A stretch of 43,216 nucleotides of DNA from DTFZ01 sp050260375 (GTDB taxonomy: Bacteria; Bacillota; Clostridia; Christensenellales; SZUA-584): NCBI GenBank assembly GCA_050260375.1, contig JBLNCA010000010.1, positions 1-43,216 of the forward strand, written 5' to 3'. The first letter of the stretch is position 1. Each line of letters starts with the position of its first letter. The notes beneath the pieces were generated by a model. That model was not told the DNA's origin. It searched no databases and saw only the letters and a program-made list of their open reading frames with translations. Position numbers and translations under genes: made by a program. This document shows positions 33,625 to 41,936 of the stretch, one piece after another.

Positions 33625-34626
33625 TTAATAGAAGCTGCCTACGTTACTTTTTGTCACAACTATTACGCCTGTATCGACTTTATCGGGAAGCATGCTTATC
33701 CCCTCGTTTTTCAGGTTGCCGTTATGGTTATAGTCATATAAAAATTTAAGGCCGCAATAAGACATGGTAAACGTTCTCTGTACAAGCGTCGCCTCAATCT
33801 TCCCCTGCTCTACGAGTTCAAGCACAGAAGAATCTTTATCAAACGCTACTACTTTGACTACTCCCATTTTGCCTTTTTCCTCAAGCGCAATCGCAGCTCC
33901 TACTCCACTTGCCGCGTCCGTACCGAAAAGTCCGACTATATTTGGGTGTTCATCAAGCATCTTTTTAGCCATATTTGCGGCTATCGAAGGGTCAGCTTCA
34001 TCGTTCATTATGGCTACAACATTTATTTCGGGATACTTATCAGCGATACATTCCTCAAAACCCCGCTGTCTTTCGTCAAGGCTGTACAGCCCCTGAATAG
34101 TGAGTATCCCCACGTCGCCTTTGCCGCCCAGTTTTTTTCCGATTATATCCGCTGCAAGATACCCTGACTGGTAATTATCCGTTCCTATGTAGGTAAGCCT
34201 TCGGCTGGTCGGCGCATCGTTGTCAATACAAATCACAGGTATGCCCTTAGCAATAGCGTCATTTATCGGGCCGGTCATCGCTTCTTTGTCGATAGGCGAG
34301 ACAAGTATTCCCGCAGGCTTCTCTTTAACCGCCTGTTCGAATATATCCACCTGGCGCAACGCATCGTTACCATTCTCGCCTGTGAATATAGTGTTTACGC
34401 CAAGCTCCTCTCCGGCTTCCTCAAACCCGTTGCGGTGGTCCTGCCAATAGGGAAGTATGATATGCATACCGACAAGGTAATATACTTCTTTCGGTTCTTC
34501 CTCAGGCGTCGTCTGCCCTTCCTGTAATGTCGCGCTATCTTCTTTTTTCGGCGCGTATATCGAACTGCACGCACTGGCACAACACAAAAGGAATAAAGCA
34601 AATACCACAATCAACGACTTTTTCAT
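33625..34626 (-). CDS. Sugar ABC transporter substrate-binding lipoprotein (RbsB type)
   Basis: A 333-residue lipoprotein with signal MKKSLIVVFALFLL, lipobox CASAC and a short acidic linker. The Peripla_BP_4 fold follows, with YWQDHRNGFEEAGEELGV, KPAGILVSPIDKEAMTG, GIPVICIDNDAP and YIGTDNYQSGY, very like ribose/allose/galactose receptors. It follows the YesM/YesN two-component genes and could be both the uptake receptor and the extracellular partner of the sensor. No ATPase lies beside it. GAGGTCGTT precedes the ATG. The 106-nt gap before it contains only a weak promoter-like sequence. Confidence 0.88.
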   Translation of the reverse strand: MKKSLIVVFALFLLCCASACSSIYAPKKEDSATLQEGQTTPEEEPKEVYYLVGMHIILPYWQDHRNGFEEAGEELGVNTIFTGENGNDALRQVDIFEQAVKEKPAGILVSPIDKEAMTGPINDAIAKGIPVICIDNDAPTSRRLTYIGTDNYQSGYLAADIIGKKLGGKGDVGILTIQGLYSLDERQRGFEECIADKYPEINVVAIMNDEADPSIAANMAKKMLDEHPNIVGLFGTDAASGVGAAIALEEKGKMGVVKVVAFDKDSSVLELVEQGKIEATLVQRTFTMSYCGLKFLYDYNHNGNLKNEGISMLPDKVDTGVIVVTKSNVGSFY

Positions 34627-34732
34627 AACGACCTCTTTTCATAAATACAAAAGAAGCTGTCCTGCACCAGTCTTATTAAACGTACTTCTTTTATACAATA
34701 GTTACAATAAGATTAATTCAATATTTGTCGGA

Positions 34733-36559
34733 CTATTTTGAGTTTTTAGGTATCCTTAGCTCTACTTTTGTTCCGACCTGTTTTATACTGTATATCTTCA
34801 GGCCGTAACTGCTGTCAAAAATAAGTTTTATTCTCTCGTTTATATTTATGAGCCCAAGGCCCACCTTAATATCTTCTGACTTTTTAAGGCTTACGCCCTG
34901 GGCAAGACTCTCGTTTATGGCCTCCAGCGTTTCCCTTTCCATTCCTTCTCCATCGTCCTCGACGCTGACAATAATGCTGTCTGTCGTTGAGTACGATTTT
35001 ATACTGATAGTGCCTTTTCCCGGTTTTGTCTCCAGTCCGTGAATGATAGCGTTTTCTACTATAGGCTGGATAACAAGCTTGGGTATAAGGCAGTCTTTTG
35101 TATCTTCTTTGATATCCTTAATTACTATAAATTTATTGTCAAATCGGAATTGCTGTATTTTCAGGTAATTGTCTATATTCTTCAGTTCTTCTTCCAACTT
35201 TACCATCGCGTTTTTATTAGTTATGCTATACCTGAAAATATCGGCCAAAGCCTTTACCATCATTCCTATCCCTTCGACTCCCTCCACTATTGCCTGCCCT
35301 CTTATAGATTCAAGGGTATTGTAAAGAAAATGCGGATTTATCTGGCTCTGCAGGGCGTCTATTTCGGACTGCTTTTTCATTATCCTGGCAGTATACTCGC
35401 TGTCTATCAGCTGTTTTAAACGCAAGGTCAGTGAATTAAGGTCGTCATATACGGGATACAGTTCATTTCCCCGCTGTAAATTCGCAAACTTAATGTTAGT
35501 ATCGCCGCTTACAATAGCGTGCAAGGCTCCTTCCACATTAGCTATCGGACGGTAAACTCGCTTATTGAAAAGTATCACTATAATTACGTTTACTATTATC
35601 AGTACCAGTGCGGAAATAATGATAATATAATATACTTCATACATATCCTCTGCAAAAAACCTACTGCCGGCGATATAAAGCAATGTGCAGCCCGAGCCGG
35701 TATTTCTGTCGTAAAAGACATATTTTGTTTCCCCGTAGGCTTCCGTTTCAAACATGTCCGCCGTGCCTTCAAACCGACCGTTAAACTTTCCGCTCCTCAC
35801 TAAAACTTCATCCCCTATGGCGTTTTCGTTACGGAAAGACATGAGTATCTCGCCTTCTTCGTTTATAAGCACAATTGAACCATTGCTCAGCAACCCCAAG
35901 TCCTCGTAGTATTCTTTCTGCTCTGCCCAGTTCTTTTCAAGCACTATAATGGCGTATTCGTCTGCCGATGTATCCGGCTGGTAGAAATTGATTGAAAGCA
36001 TGCATTGGCCGAGGTAATCGCCCTTGCTTCTTTCAAGGACGCTCCCTTTATCTTTAAGCGCTATAAGTTCGGAATATTGTGATCTAGTACCGCTTACATA
36101 ATAGTATGGCCCATAAGGATTTGTATATGAAATCATTCCGCCCTTTGGCCGGTATATCGATACTCCCGATATATCATCGTTTATCTTGAATATCATATCG
36201 ATTATAGTATTCAGTTCGCTGCTGTCGCTTCGGTATTCGGAAACTCTGTCTTTTTCTTTGAAATAGAAATATGACTCGTCATAAACCATTTTGGACATTT
36301 TTTCGATACGGTCCAGCTCAGACCTGATATTTAAAGCCGCTTGATTAATAAAATGCGAGACGGTTTGTATGTCCCTTTTAATGTTTGAATTCCTTGTATA
36401 ATTCACATTAATAATGCCGTAACAGACCTGAGTCAACAGTATGCATACAAAATATAACCCGACTATCGATATGATGTTTGCCCGCAACTTGAAGTTTTTT
36501 GTCTGCTTAAAAAAAGTCTTAATTCGAAAGACAAGCTTGACAACCCATTTTTCAACCAT
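34733..36559 (-). CDS. Sensor histidine kinase, YesM type
   Basis: A 608-residue membrane sensor. It has an N-terminal transmembrane segment (about 30-50), an extracytoplasmic domain of roughly 260 residues, a second strong membrane segment (YYIIIISALVLIIVNVIIVI, about 310-330), HAMP-like linker, His-kinase domain with the phospho-His in QINPHFLYNTLES, and HATPase with VIQPIVENAIIHG and DDGEGM. GGGAGAGG precedes the ATG. It follows the response regulator by 30 nt and precedes a binding protein gene, the arrangement used for sugar sensing at the cell surface. Confidence 0.92.
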   Translation of the reverse strand: MVEKWVVKLVFRIKTFFKQTKNFKLRANIISIVGLYFVCILLTQVCYGIINVNYTRNSNIKRDIQTVSHFINQAALNIRSELDRIEKMSKMVYDESYFYFKEKDRVSEYRSDSSELNTIIDMIFKINDDISGVSIYRPKGGMISYTNPYGPYYYVSGTRSQYSELIALKDKGSVLERSKGDYLGQCMLSINFYQPDTSADEYAIIVLEKNWAEQKEYYEDLGLLSNGSIVLINEEGEILMSFRNENAIGDEVLVRSGKFNGRFEGTADMFETEAYGETKYVFYDRNTGSGCTLLYIAGSRFFAEDMYEVYYIIIISALVLIIVNVIIVILFNKRVYRPIANVEGALHAIVSGDTNIKFANLQRGNELYPVYDDLNSLTLRLKQLIDSEYTARIMKKQSEIDALQSQINPHFLYNTLESIRGQAIVEGVEGIGMMVKALADIFRYSITNKNAMVKLEEELKNIDNYLKIQQFRFDNKFIVIKDIKEDTKDCLIPKLVIQPIVENAIIHGLETKPGKGTISIKSYSTTDSIIVSVEDDGEGMERETLEAINESLAQGVSLKKSEDIKVGLGLININERIKLIFDSSYGLKIYSIKQVGTKVELRIPKNSK

Positions 36560-36589
36560 CGACCTCTCCCATAATGTTTAAGCTCAAGG

Positions 36590-38164
36590 TTATATATATA
36601 GTCTTCTGTAATCTGTAGGATTAACTCCGACTTTTTTCTTGAACAGCCTGCTGAAATATTTTGAATCCGTGTAGCCGACCATTTGTGAGACATCGACAAC
36701 CTTATATCTGATGTCCTTTAGCATATCCTTCGCTATTTCAATACGGTAATCTATTAAGTGCTCGCTGAAATTCTCACCGGTTTTCCTTTTAAATATCTCG
36801 CTGACATACGTCGGACTTAAGCATACAAGCTTTGCAACGTCGTCAAGGTTAATGTTGGTCATGTAATTTTCAGATATAAACCTCTTTATTTCCGTTATCA
36901 GCTTTTCACCGTTATCATGCCTTTCAACAAGATAAGAATCCCGGAATTCTTTTATAAGCAGAGCAATATAATTTTCTATTTCTTTGACCGAAGAACACCC
37001 GTCAATAAACATGGCCGCCTGCTGCCTATTAAGTCCGCTTTTATGTTGTATACCCTTCTTTTGCATTATTTCAAACAATAAATCGATGATTTCATACGAT
37101 GCGATATGATAAGAGATCAGGTTAACAGCACTTTTCTTTTCAACGTCTGAGAATATCGTTTTTATCTCGGCCAATGCGTTTTCCGTATCAAACACGTCCA
37201 AAAGTGCTGAAAGTTTTTTCTTTGCGCGGATATCAACTATACATTTCGTCTCAACTATCCTGCCCGCCTCTTCTTTTGCATCTATCACCCTGCCAGCACC
37301 AAGGATAACCCGTGCTTTCAATGCGTTTGCTGCGGATTCATATGAAACGCCTATTTCGTTGATGCTGTTCACCCTATTGCCAATGCTTATGGTCAGCGTA
37401 AAATATTTTGAAAAGTCTTTTTCATCGAATGAACGAATTATATCCTTCATTAAATTGTAAATATCCTGAGTTTCTTTTTTTAAATTTATTAAAAATACGG
37501 TCTGATCTTCCGTTTTCCCGGGGAAATAGATTATTTCCTGAAAATTATCCGCATACTTCTTTTTTATCTCATATAAAAAGTACTGATAATCGTCATTATA
37601 CCTTTCTTTTGTAAAGAAATCCTGCTTGAAAATAGCTGTATAAAACGGCCCATCCGAAAAATTTGTGTTAAAGCGGTCGTTAAGAGCCTTAAGGTTGATA
37701 TTTCGGTTTATATTATCGATTATTTTTCTCAGTTCACCCTCAAGCATCACAATATCGCCGCTTTCAAGCTTCTTTTTGATTCTGCGCTTTTCGGTAATCC
37801 TGTCTTTTACACTATACAGTATTTTTTCGAATTCTTCTTTGTCCAGCGGCTTTAACGTGTATGCGAAGGCGTCATATATTAAAGCGTTTCGGGCGTATTC
37901 AAAATCGCTGTAGCCGCTTATTATAACAAACTCAACGTCAATCTTTTTTTCGCGTACGGTTTTGATCAAGCCAAGCCCGTCGAGTCCAGGCATTCTGATA
38001 TCGGTTATAACAAGCTCAGGCTCATGTTCTTCTATAAGCTTTAAAGCGGAAAGGCCGTCACCCGTATTGGCGACTATGTTAAAGCCTATTCTTTCCCAGT
38101 CAACTATTTTTCGAATAAGTTTGCATATCCATGTTTCATCATCGACAACGATTGCATTATACAT
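36590..38164 (-). CDS. Response regulator, YesN type (receiver plus AraC-type DNA-binding domain)
   Basis: A 524-residue regulator. The N-terminal receiver (YNAIVVDDE, phospho-acceptor Asp in LVITDIRMPG, VIISGYSDFEYARNAL, LKPL) is joined by a long middle region of about 290 residues to a C-terminal AraC double helix-turn-helix (NINLDDVAKLVCLSPTYVSE and VVDVSQMVGYTDSKYFSRLF). The ATG at 38164 is chosen because AAGGAAGGG precedes it and the receiver begins there. It is the first gene after the consensus promoter at 38737-38765 and would activate the sugar genes downstream. Confidence 0.92.
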   Translation of the reverse strand: MYNAIVVDDETWICKLIRKIVDWERIGFNIVANTGDGLSALKLIEEHEPELVITDIRMPGLDGLGLIKTVREKKIDVEFVIISGYSDFEYARNALIYDAFAYTLKPLDKEEFEKILYSVKDRITEKRRIKKKLESGDIVMLEGELRKIIDNINRNINLKALNDRFNTNFSDGPFYTAIFKQDFFTKERYNDDYQYFLYEIKKKYADNFQEIIYFPGKTEDQTVFLINLKKETQDIYNLMKDIIRSFDEKDFSKYFTLTISIGNRVNSINEIGVSYESAANALKARVILGAGRVIDAKEEAGRIVETKCIVDIRAKKKLSALLDVFDTENALAEIKTIFSDVEKKSAVNLISYHIASYEIIDLLFEIMQKKGIQHKSGLNRQQAAMFIDGCSSVKEIENYIALLIKEFRDSYLVERHDNGEKLITEIKRFISENYMTNINLDDVAKLVCLSPTYVSEIFKRKTGENFSEHLIDYRIEIAKDMLKDIRYKVVDVSQMVGYTDSKYFSRLFKKKVGVNPTDYRRLYI

Positions 38165-38324
38165 TCTTATCCCTTCCTTCTTATAGTCGCCGAACATTTA
38201 TTTTAGCGTATATCATACTCTTTAATCGCCACAAACGGCTTGTTGCCCTTCTGCAACGTAATATAAAAAATACGCGATGCAACATTGCTCACGACCAGTT
38301 TTTAGTTGCTATTGCCTATCAAAA

Positions 38325-38346
38325 TTATACCCCCCTCAGGGTATAA
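38325..38346. promoter_or_regulatory. CsoR/CstR-like palindromic operator candidate
   Basis: TTATACCC (38325-38332) and GGGTATAA (38339-38346) form a perfect 8-bp dyad with 6-nt centre CCCTCA. The shape resembles the ATACCCC-N-GGGTAT sites of CsoR/CstR-family copper or sulfide sensors in Bacillota. A TATAAT on the minus strand (38324-38329) overlaps it. No such sensor or metal transporter is in the window, so a hairpin in the leader is an alternative reading. Confidence 0.4.
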
Positions 38347-38414
38347 CACAGTATACTTCTTCTGTGCCGTCGTAGTGTGGTCTGCTGCCGCCCTAGTAGG
38401 AAATAATCGTTTTT

Positions 38415-38513
38415 TTAAGCCTCTTTGTAGAATTTTTCCGCTGTCGGTAAGGTAAAAAGGTTTGTTGCCTCCACGTTATGGAGCTTTTCCTTTTAAAGTT
38501 CTTTAATTTTCAT
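38415..38513 (-). pseudogene. Interrupted small reading frame
   Basis: From an ATG at 38513 the frame reads MKIKEL, stop, then KEKLHNVEATNLFTLPTAEKFYKEA and a second stop, 33 codons in all. The composition after the internal TAA looks like real protein. It may be the remnant of a small gene or the end of a larger one. It lies within the leader of the response regulator. Not recognised. Confidence 0.25.
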
Positions 38514-38736
38514 AAAGTTTTATCAAACGTTTACAAACATACGCGACTTGATATTTCTCCTTGTATATCAAAATAACGCGCGCTAATAATTAAATATTCA
38601 TTAGACACTAAGTATTATCATATAATACCGTATTTACTAATACAACTAGAATACCTTTTAAAATGGTGGACTTTATTAGTATATTTTATAAATATAAAAA
38701 AAAACACCACCTCATTTAAAAATTTATGTGTATAGC

Positions 38737-38765
38737 ATTATAACACTCCATTAAACGCTTGTCAA
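38737..38765 (-). promoter_or_regulatory. Consensus sigmaA promoter upstream of the two-component operon
   Basis: Minus strand TTGACA (38760-38765), 17-nt spacer, TATAAT (38737-38742): a perfect match. Start expected near 38730. The next intact gene, the response regulator, begins at 38164, so the leader is about 570 nt unless the promoter drives a short RNA. Confidence 0.75.
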
Positions 38766-38789
38766 AAAGCCTTAAGCTTATTATCTACG

Positions 38790-38915
38790 TTACCAAATGG
38801 ACCCTTTCCACAAAAAAACAACGTTTTGCTGCTTTTCCACAACACATATGTTCGCATATTTCTCCGAAGATCCTATGTACAGAACGTCATAAACAATACC
38901 ACCCTTAGTCTCCAT
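38790..38915 (-). CDS. Possible small open reading frame, unrecognised
   Basis: A 41-codon frame beginning METKGGIVYDVLYIGSSEKY and ending VVFLWKGSIW. The composition is protein-like, and the frame is open for a few codons before the ATG (SAAGF) until a stop, so it could also be the tail of a lost gene. The ribosome binding site is poor (GGCGGG). No family recognised. Confidence 0.25.
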   Translation of the reverse strand: METKGGIVYDVLYIGSSEKYANICVVEKQQNVVFLWKGSIW

Positions 38916-39182
38916 AAAGCCCGCCGCTGAACCTTACGGGGTGCGTATTAAATTAATATTACTTAGGCTCAAAACCCGCATCGTAATAACCGGGAAAGAT
39001 ACACTTAAGCCGGCTTAATCCGGCGAACGGGTTGTTTTCAGGCTACATGCCCGTAAGCTTCGCATGCCGGAAAGTTCGCTGACTAAAATTTGTTTTTTAA
39101 AATCAGAGCTGCAATAGCCTACTGCCAAAGCTTTAATCCCTACATTTTATATCAGCGTGCACTTTCCGGCGATATCCGCCCA

Positions 39183-39344
39183 TTACTCTTCCGGTTCGAA
39201 TTCGTCCTTGCCTGCAAAGCAAACCGGGCAAACCCAGTCGTCGGGAAGATCCTCGAAGGCCGTGCCGGGGGCAATGCCGTTTTCGGGGTCGCCCGCTTCG
39301 GGATCGTACACATACCCGCATGGAATGCAAACATATTTCTTCAT
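39183..39344 (-). CDS. Rubredoxin
   Basis: A 53-residue iron protein. The two Cys pairs that bind one iron are complete: CIPCGYVYDPEAGDPENG and later WVCPVCFAGKDEFEPEE. The PGTAFEDLPDDWVCP core is textbook rubredoxin. GGAGA lies 5-6 nt before the ATG at 39344. It carries electrons in the cytoplasm of anaerobes, often to rubrerythrin or superoxide reductase for oxygen protection, though none is nearby. It is 78 nt downstream of a GarR-like reductase and may be co-transcribed with it. Too short to be caught by a 60-residue cut-off. Confidence 0.95.
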   Translation of the reverse strand: MKKYVCIPCGYVYDPEAGDPENGIAPGTAFEDLPDDWVCPVCFAGKDEFEPEE

Positions 39345-39422
39345 AATCTTCTCCTTCCGTCCGTTGCAATATCGTCAGTGGAATCTTTACACGTCTGCCG
39401 ATTCGTCAACAGTATATCTTTT

Positions 39423-40307
39423 TTACCCTCCGTCGCGGATTTGGTATAGTTTATAAAGCGCTTGTGTTCCAAGGTCTTCCAAACCATCATTGACAAGCAT
39501 ATCATAGAGCGATTTGGCAAGCTTTAACACGGGAGTAGGCACGTTTAATTTTTCGGCCTCTTCTAGAGCTATGGACATATCCTTTACAAAATGCTTTATA
39601 TAGAACCCCGGCATAAAGTCGCCCTTTAGTATTCTTTCGCCGTTTCCCGTAAGCTGCCAGCTGGACGCAGCCCCCGCTGATATGCACTTTATAACGCTGT
39701 CTTTATTAAGTCCCGCCTTATCCGCATATGCAAGCAGCTCGCATACGCCCATAATGTTTGCGGCTACGGCTATTTGGTTGCACAGCTTTGTGTGCTGTCC
39801 AAAGCCGGCGCCTCCCATATAAGTAACGTTGCTTCCCATAAGCTTAAAAATAGGCAGGTTCTCCTCGAAAACTTCTTTATCCCCGCCGACCATCACAGTC
39901 AACGTTGCGTTCCTCGCCCCGACGTCACCTCCGGAAACCGGCGCGTCCAAGGCTTTTATACCCATTTTTTTCGCTTCTTTATAAATCGTTTGGGCAAGAG
40001 AGGGTTTGGAAGTGGTCATATCAATAAGACAGCTTCCCCTTTTGGCGTTGTTTATCAATCCGCTGTCGCCGAAGTATACTTCTTCAACGTCTTTTGGATA
40101 GCCGACTATGGTAATAACGGTGTCAGCCCATTTTGCCAGATCGCTTACGGAGTCCATCCAGATTGCCCCTTTTTCGATAAGAGGCGCGGCTTTCCCTTTC
40201 GTCCTGTTATAAACGGCAACGGTATGGCCTCCCTTTATCAGGTTCAACGCCATGCCCGTTCCCATTACGCCCGTTCCTATAAAACCTATCTTTTTTAAAT
40301 CCCGCAT
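39423..40307 (-). CDS. Beta-hydroxyacid dehydrogenase (GarR/3-hydroxyisobutyrate dehydrogenase family)
   Basis: A 294-residue NAD(P)-dependent dehydrogenase. It has the nucleotide motif KKIGFIGTGVMGTGMALNL, substrate loop LDAPVSGGDVGA, and catalytic Lys in FGQHTKLCNQ. The family includes tartronate semialdehyde reductase (GarR/GlxR), 3-hydroxyisobutyrate and 2-(hydroxymethyl)glutarate dehydrogenases. In a sugar-acid setting tartronate semialdehyde reduction is the likeliest activity, but GarL/GarK partners are missing. GGAGGAACC precedes the ATG. Confidence 0.86.
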   Translation of the reverse strand: MRDLKKIGFIGTGVMGTGMALNLIKGGHTVAVYNRTKGKAAPLIEKGAIWMDSVSDLAKWADTVITIVGYPKDVEEVYFGDSGLINNAKRGSCLIDMTTSKPSLAQTIYKEAKKMGIKALDAPVSGGDVGARNATLTVMVGGDKEVFEENLPIFKLMGSNVTYMGGAGFGQHTKLCNQIAVAANIMGVCELLAYADKAGLNKDSVIKCISAGAASSWQLTGNGERILKGDFMPGFYIKHFVKDMSIALEEAEKLNVPTPVLKLAKSLYDMLVNDGLEDLGTQALYKLYQIRDGG

Positions 40308-40471
40308 GGTTCCTCCTCAAATTTCAGTACGATCGTATTTTATATGACAAGTATACTCTAACCGTTTCATTTATTCGAGTATGTCTTATTTGTTCAAAAC
40401 AATTTGGGTATTCGTTGACGCCGTATTGTGATAACAATATACTTATATCTATAAAAAACAATTCATCAGTC

Positions 40472-40698
40472 AGCCGCGGCATTGAAGGCCTTATGCTGAG
40501 CGGGCGCTGCAGCTCTGTGGGGTCGTGGCTATGAGTTCGGCGCGCGTTATGCCTATTGTATGGCTATAGGTGAAGGCGCGGGAGTGGGCGCCGCGCTTGC
40601 GGTAAAACACGGCGTATCCTCCGCCGACGCAGACGTGAAAGAAATACGCGAAATACTAAAAACAGCGGCGTACTGCTTGAACCTGAATAATTTATAAC
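40472..40698 (+). pseudogene. C-terminal remnant of an FAD-dependent oxidoreductase
   Basis: Plus-strand frames, read in turn, give SRGIEGLMLSGRC, then AMSSARVMPI, then CMAIGEGAGVGAALAVKHGV with SSADADVKEIREILKTA, and finally GVLLEPE with a stop. This is the usual end of PF12831-type FAD oxidoreductases (GRC...SxRVMP..CMAIGEGAG). At least three frameshifts separate the pieces; one is a single missing T around 40557. The 5' part is gone. The rest of the 40308-40471 gap has no visible gene. Confidence 0.7.
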
Positions 40699-40719
40699 GG
40701 AGATGATCTTGCGAAACAG

Positions 40720-40847
40720 GCAATGATGACAAAACCCGGAGATATACCCACCGCATACCTTTTAGCAGATATGAACAAGCGTATAAACTTATAGAGAAGG
40801 AGAGGGATAAGGCCATAAAAGTAATGATAGACATGGCTCAAAAATAA
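40720..40847 (+). pseudogene. Unidentified gene tail with a frameshift
   Basis: An ATG-rich frame reads MMTKPGDIPTAYLLADMNKR and stops soon after. Shifting by one near 40780 continues as YKLIEKERDKAIKVMIDMAQK and ends TAA, which overlaps the next start as TAATG. The composition looks like a genuine gene end, probably once coupled to the allulose epimerase. Not recognised. Confidence 0.4.
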
Positions 40848-41713
40848 TGAAGTACGGTATATATTATGCTTATTGGGAAAAGGAATGGGGCGGCAACTTC
40901 GTCCCTTATATAAGGCGCGTTAAAGAACTCGGGTTTGATATACTCGAAGTGGCGTGCGGCAACTTCCACCTCGAAAGCGACGGCTTTTTTCACGAGCTGA
41001 AGAGGGTTGCGGACGACAATGGTATTATGCTTACGGGCGGTTACGGCCCCCGCCCCGAGCACAACCCGGCGACAACAGATCCGGCCGCCCTTCAAAAGAC
41101 GTTTGACTTTTACGCCAATGTGTTCCGCAAGATGGACATCGCGGGCATATGCTCAATTGGCGGCGCTCTTTATTCCTATTGGCCTGTCGACTTCTCATTG
41201 CCTATGGACAAGGAGGGCGACTTTGCCCGCAGTGTCGCCGCAATGCAGCGTCTCGCGGATATGGCTGCGGATTACGGCATAACGCTCAACATGGAAGTAC
41301 TCAACCGGTTTGAGGGATACCTGCTAAACGTCTGCAGCGAAGCGCTCGAGTATGTAAAGGCCGTAGACAGAAAAAACGTTATGATAATGCTCGATACGTT
41401 TCATATGAACATTGAAGAAGATTCGTTCGTAGACGCTATTAAGCTGGCCGGCGGCCTGCTCGGGCATTTTCATATCGGAGAGGCTAACCGCCGCCCTCCG
41501 CACCCTGCGGGACGTATGCCGTGGAAACAGATAGGCGAGGCGCTGCATGATATAGGCTACAACGGCAATGTCGTAATGGAGCCGTTTGTGACCATGGGCG
41601 GGCAGGTTGGCAAAGACATATCCATATGGCGTAATCTTTCAGCCGGAAGTGAGGAAGAGCTTGACAAAGACGCCAGAAACGCCGTAGCGTTTATAAGAGG
41701 GCTTTGGGGATAG
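40847..41713 (+). CDS. D-allulose (D-psicose) 3-epimerase
   Basis: A 288-residue metal-dependent TIM-barrel epimerase interconverting D-fructose and D-allulose (also other ketoses). MKYGIYYAYWEKEW, GGALYSYWPVDF, MEVLNRFEGYLLN, MLDTFHMNIEED and GHFHIGEANRRPP match characterised Clostridium enzymes nearly word for word. Metal ligands E150, D183, H209 and E245 are all kept. There is no good ribosome binding site: the ATG overlaps the stop of a decayed upstream frame, so translation may be weak since that frame broke. It is the only large plus-strand gene here, flanked by remnants on both sides. Confidence 0.92.
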   Translation: MKYGIYYAYWEKEWGGNFVPYIRRVKELGFDILEVACGNFHLESDGFFHELKRVADDNGIMLTGGYGPRPEHNPATTDPAALQKTFDFYANVFRKMDIAGICSIGGALYSYWPVDFSLPMDKEGDFARSVAAMQRLADMAADYGITLNMEVLNRFEGYLLNVCSEALEYVKAVDRKNVMIMLDTFHMNIEEDSFVDAIKLAGGLLGHFHIGEANRRPPHPAGRMPWKQIGEALHDIGYNGNVVMEPFVTMGGQVGKDISIWRNLSAGSEEELDKDARNAVAFIRGLWG

Positions 41714-41747
41714 TTCTATCGCATTGAGCGGGGTCTTTATCGTATGA

Positions 41748-41917
41748 GAGCTTTAAAGCGTTACGAAGATAAGAAGTATCTTCGTAACCGCTGATAAAGA
41801 CGATTTTAATTTGGGGAAATTACTCACGTATGTTTTTGCGAGGGAAATGCCGTCCATATTCGGCATTCGCACATTGGTAATAACCACCCTCTGCCCTTGC
41901 ATATTTATGTCTTGCAT
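41748..41917 (-). pseudogene. Receiver-domain remnant of a response regulator
   Basis: On the minus strand QRVVITNVRMPNMDGISLAK in one frame and, after a one-base shift in the A-run at 41804-41807, VFISGYEDTSYLRNALKL in the next reproduce the central receiver domain of YesN-type regulators. The phospho-acceptor Asp (ITD) is Asn. Nothing before or after remains. It differs from the intact regulator at 36590-38164, so it is the relic of another system. A hairpin at about 41757-41792 lies inside it. Confidence 0.7.
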
Positions 41918-41936
41918 TTAGCAACCTGGAATATTC

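Larger units (their letters stand above)
38198..39182. other. Gene-poor, AT-rich leader region with remnants
   Basis: This 985-nt stretch has no full-length gene. It holds a palindromic operator-like site (38325-38346), an interrupted small frame (38415-38513), a perfect-spacing promoter (38737-38765) and a 41-codon frame (38790-38915). A further 27-codon open stretch on the minus strand (ending at stop 38959-38961, containing LKCIFPGYYDAGFEPK) looks protein-like but has no start. An AT-rich stem (GGTGG with CCACC) lies around 38665-38725. No tRNA or riboswitch was recognised. Confidence 0.5.

Noticed and set aside
38520..38540. Catabolite-repression (cre) site around CAAACGTTTAC
   Set aside because: The left half has three mismatches to the cre consensus and it lies far from a start codon.
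38838..38855. Extra copy of the SorC-type motif (ACACATATGTT)
   Set aside because: Single, no 12-bp tandem partner, and inside a possible small frame. Probably chance.
41740..41800. Nested hairpin as a strong terminator of the allulose epimerase
   Set aside because: The sequence is explained by the receiver-domain remnant on the other strand. It may still terminate by chance, but it has no proper T-tract.
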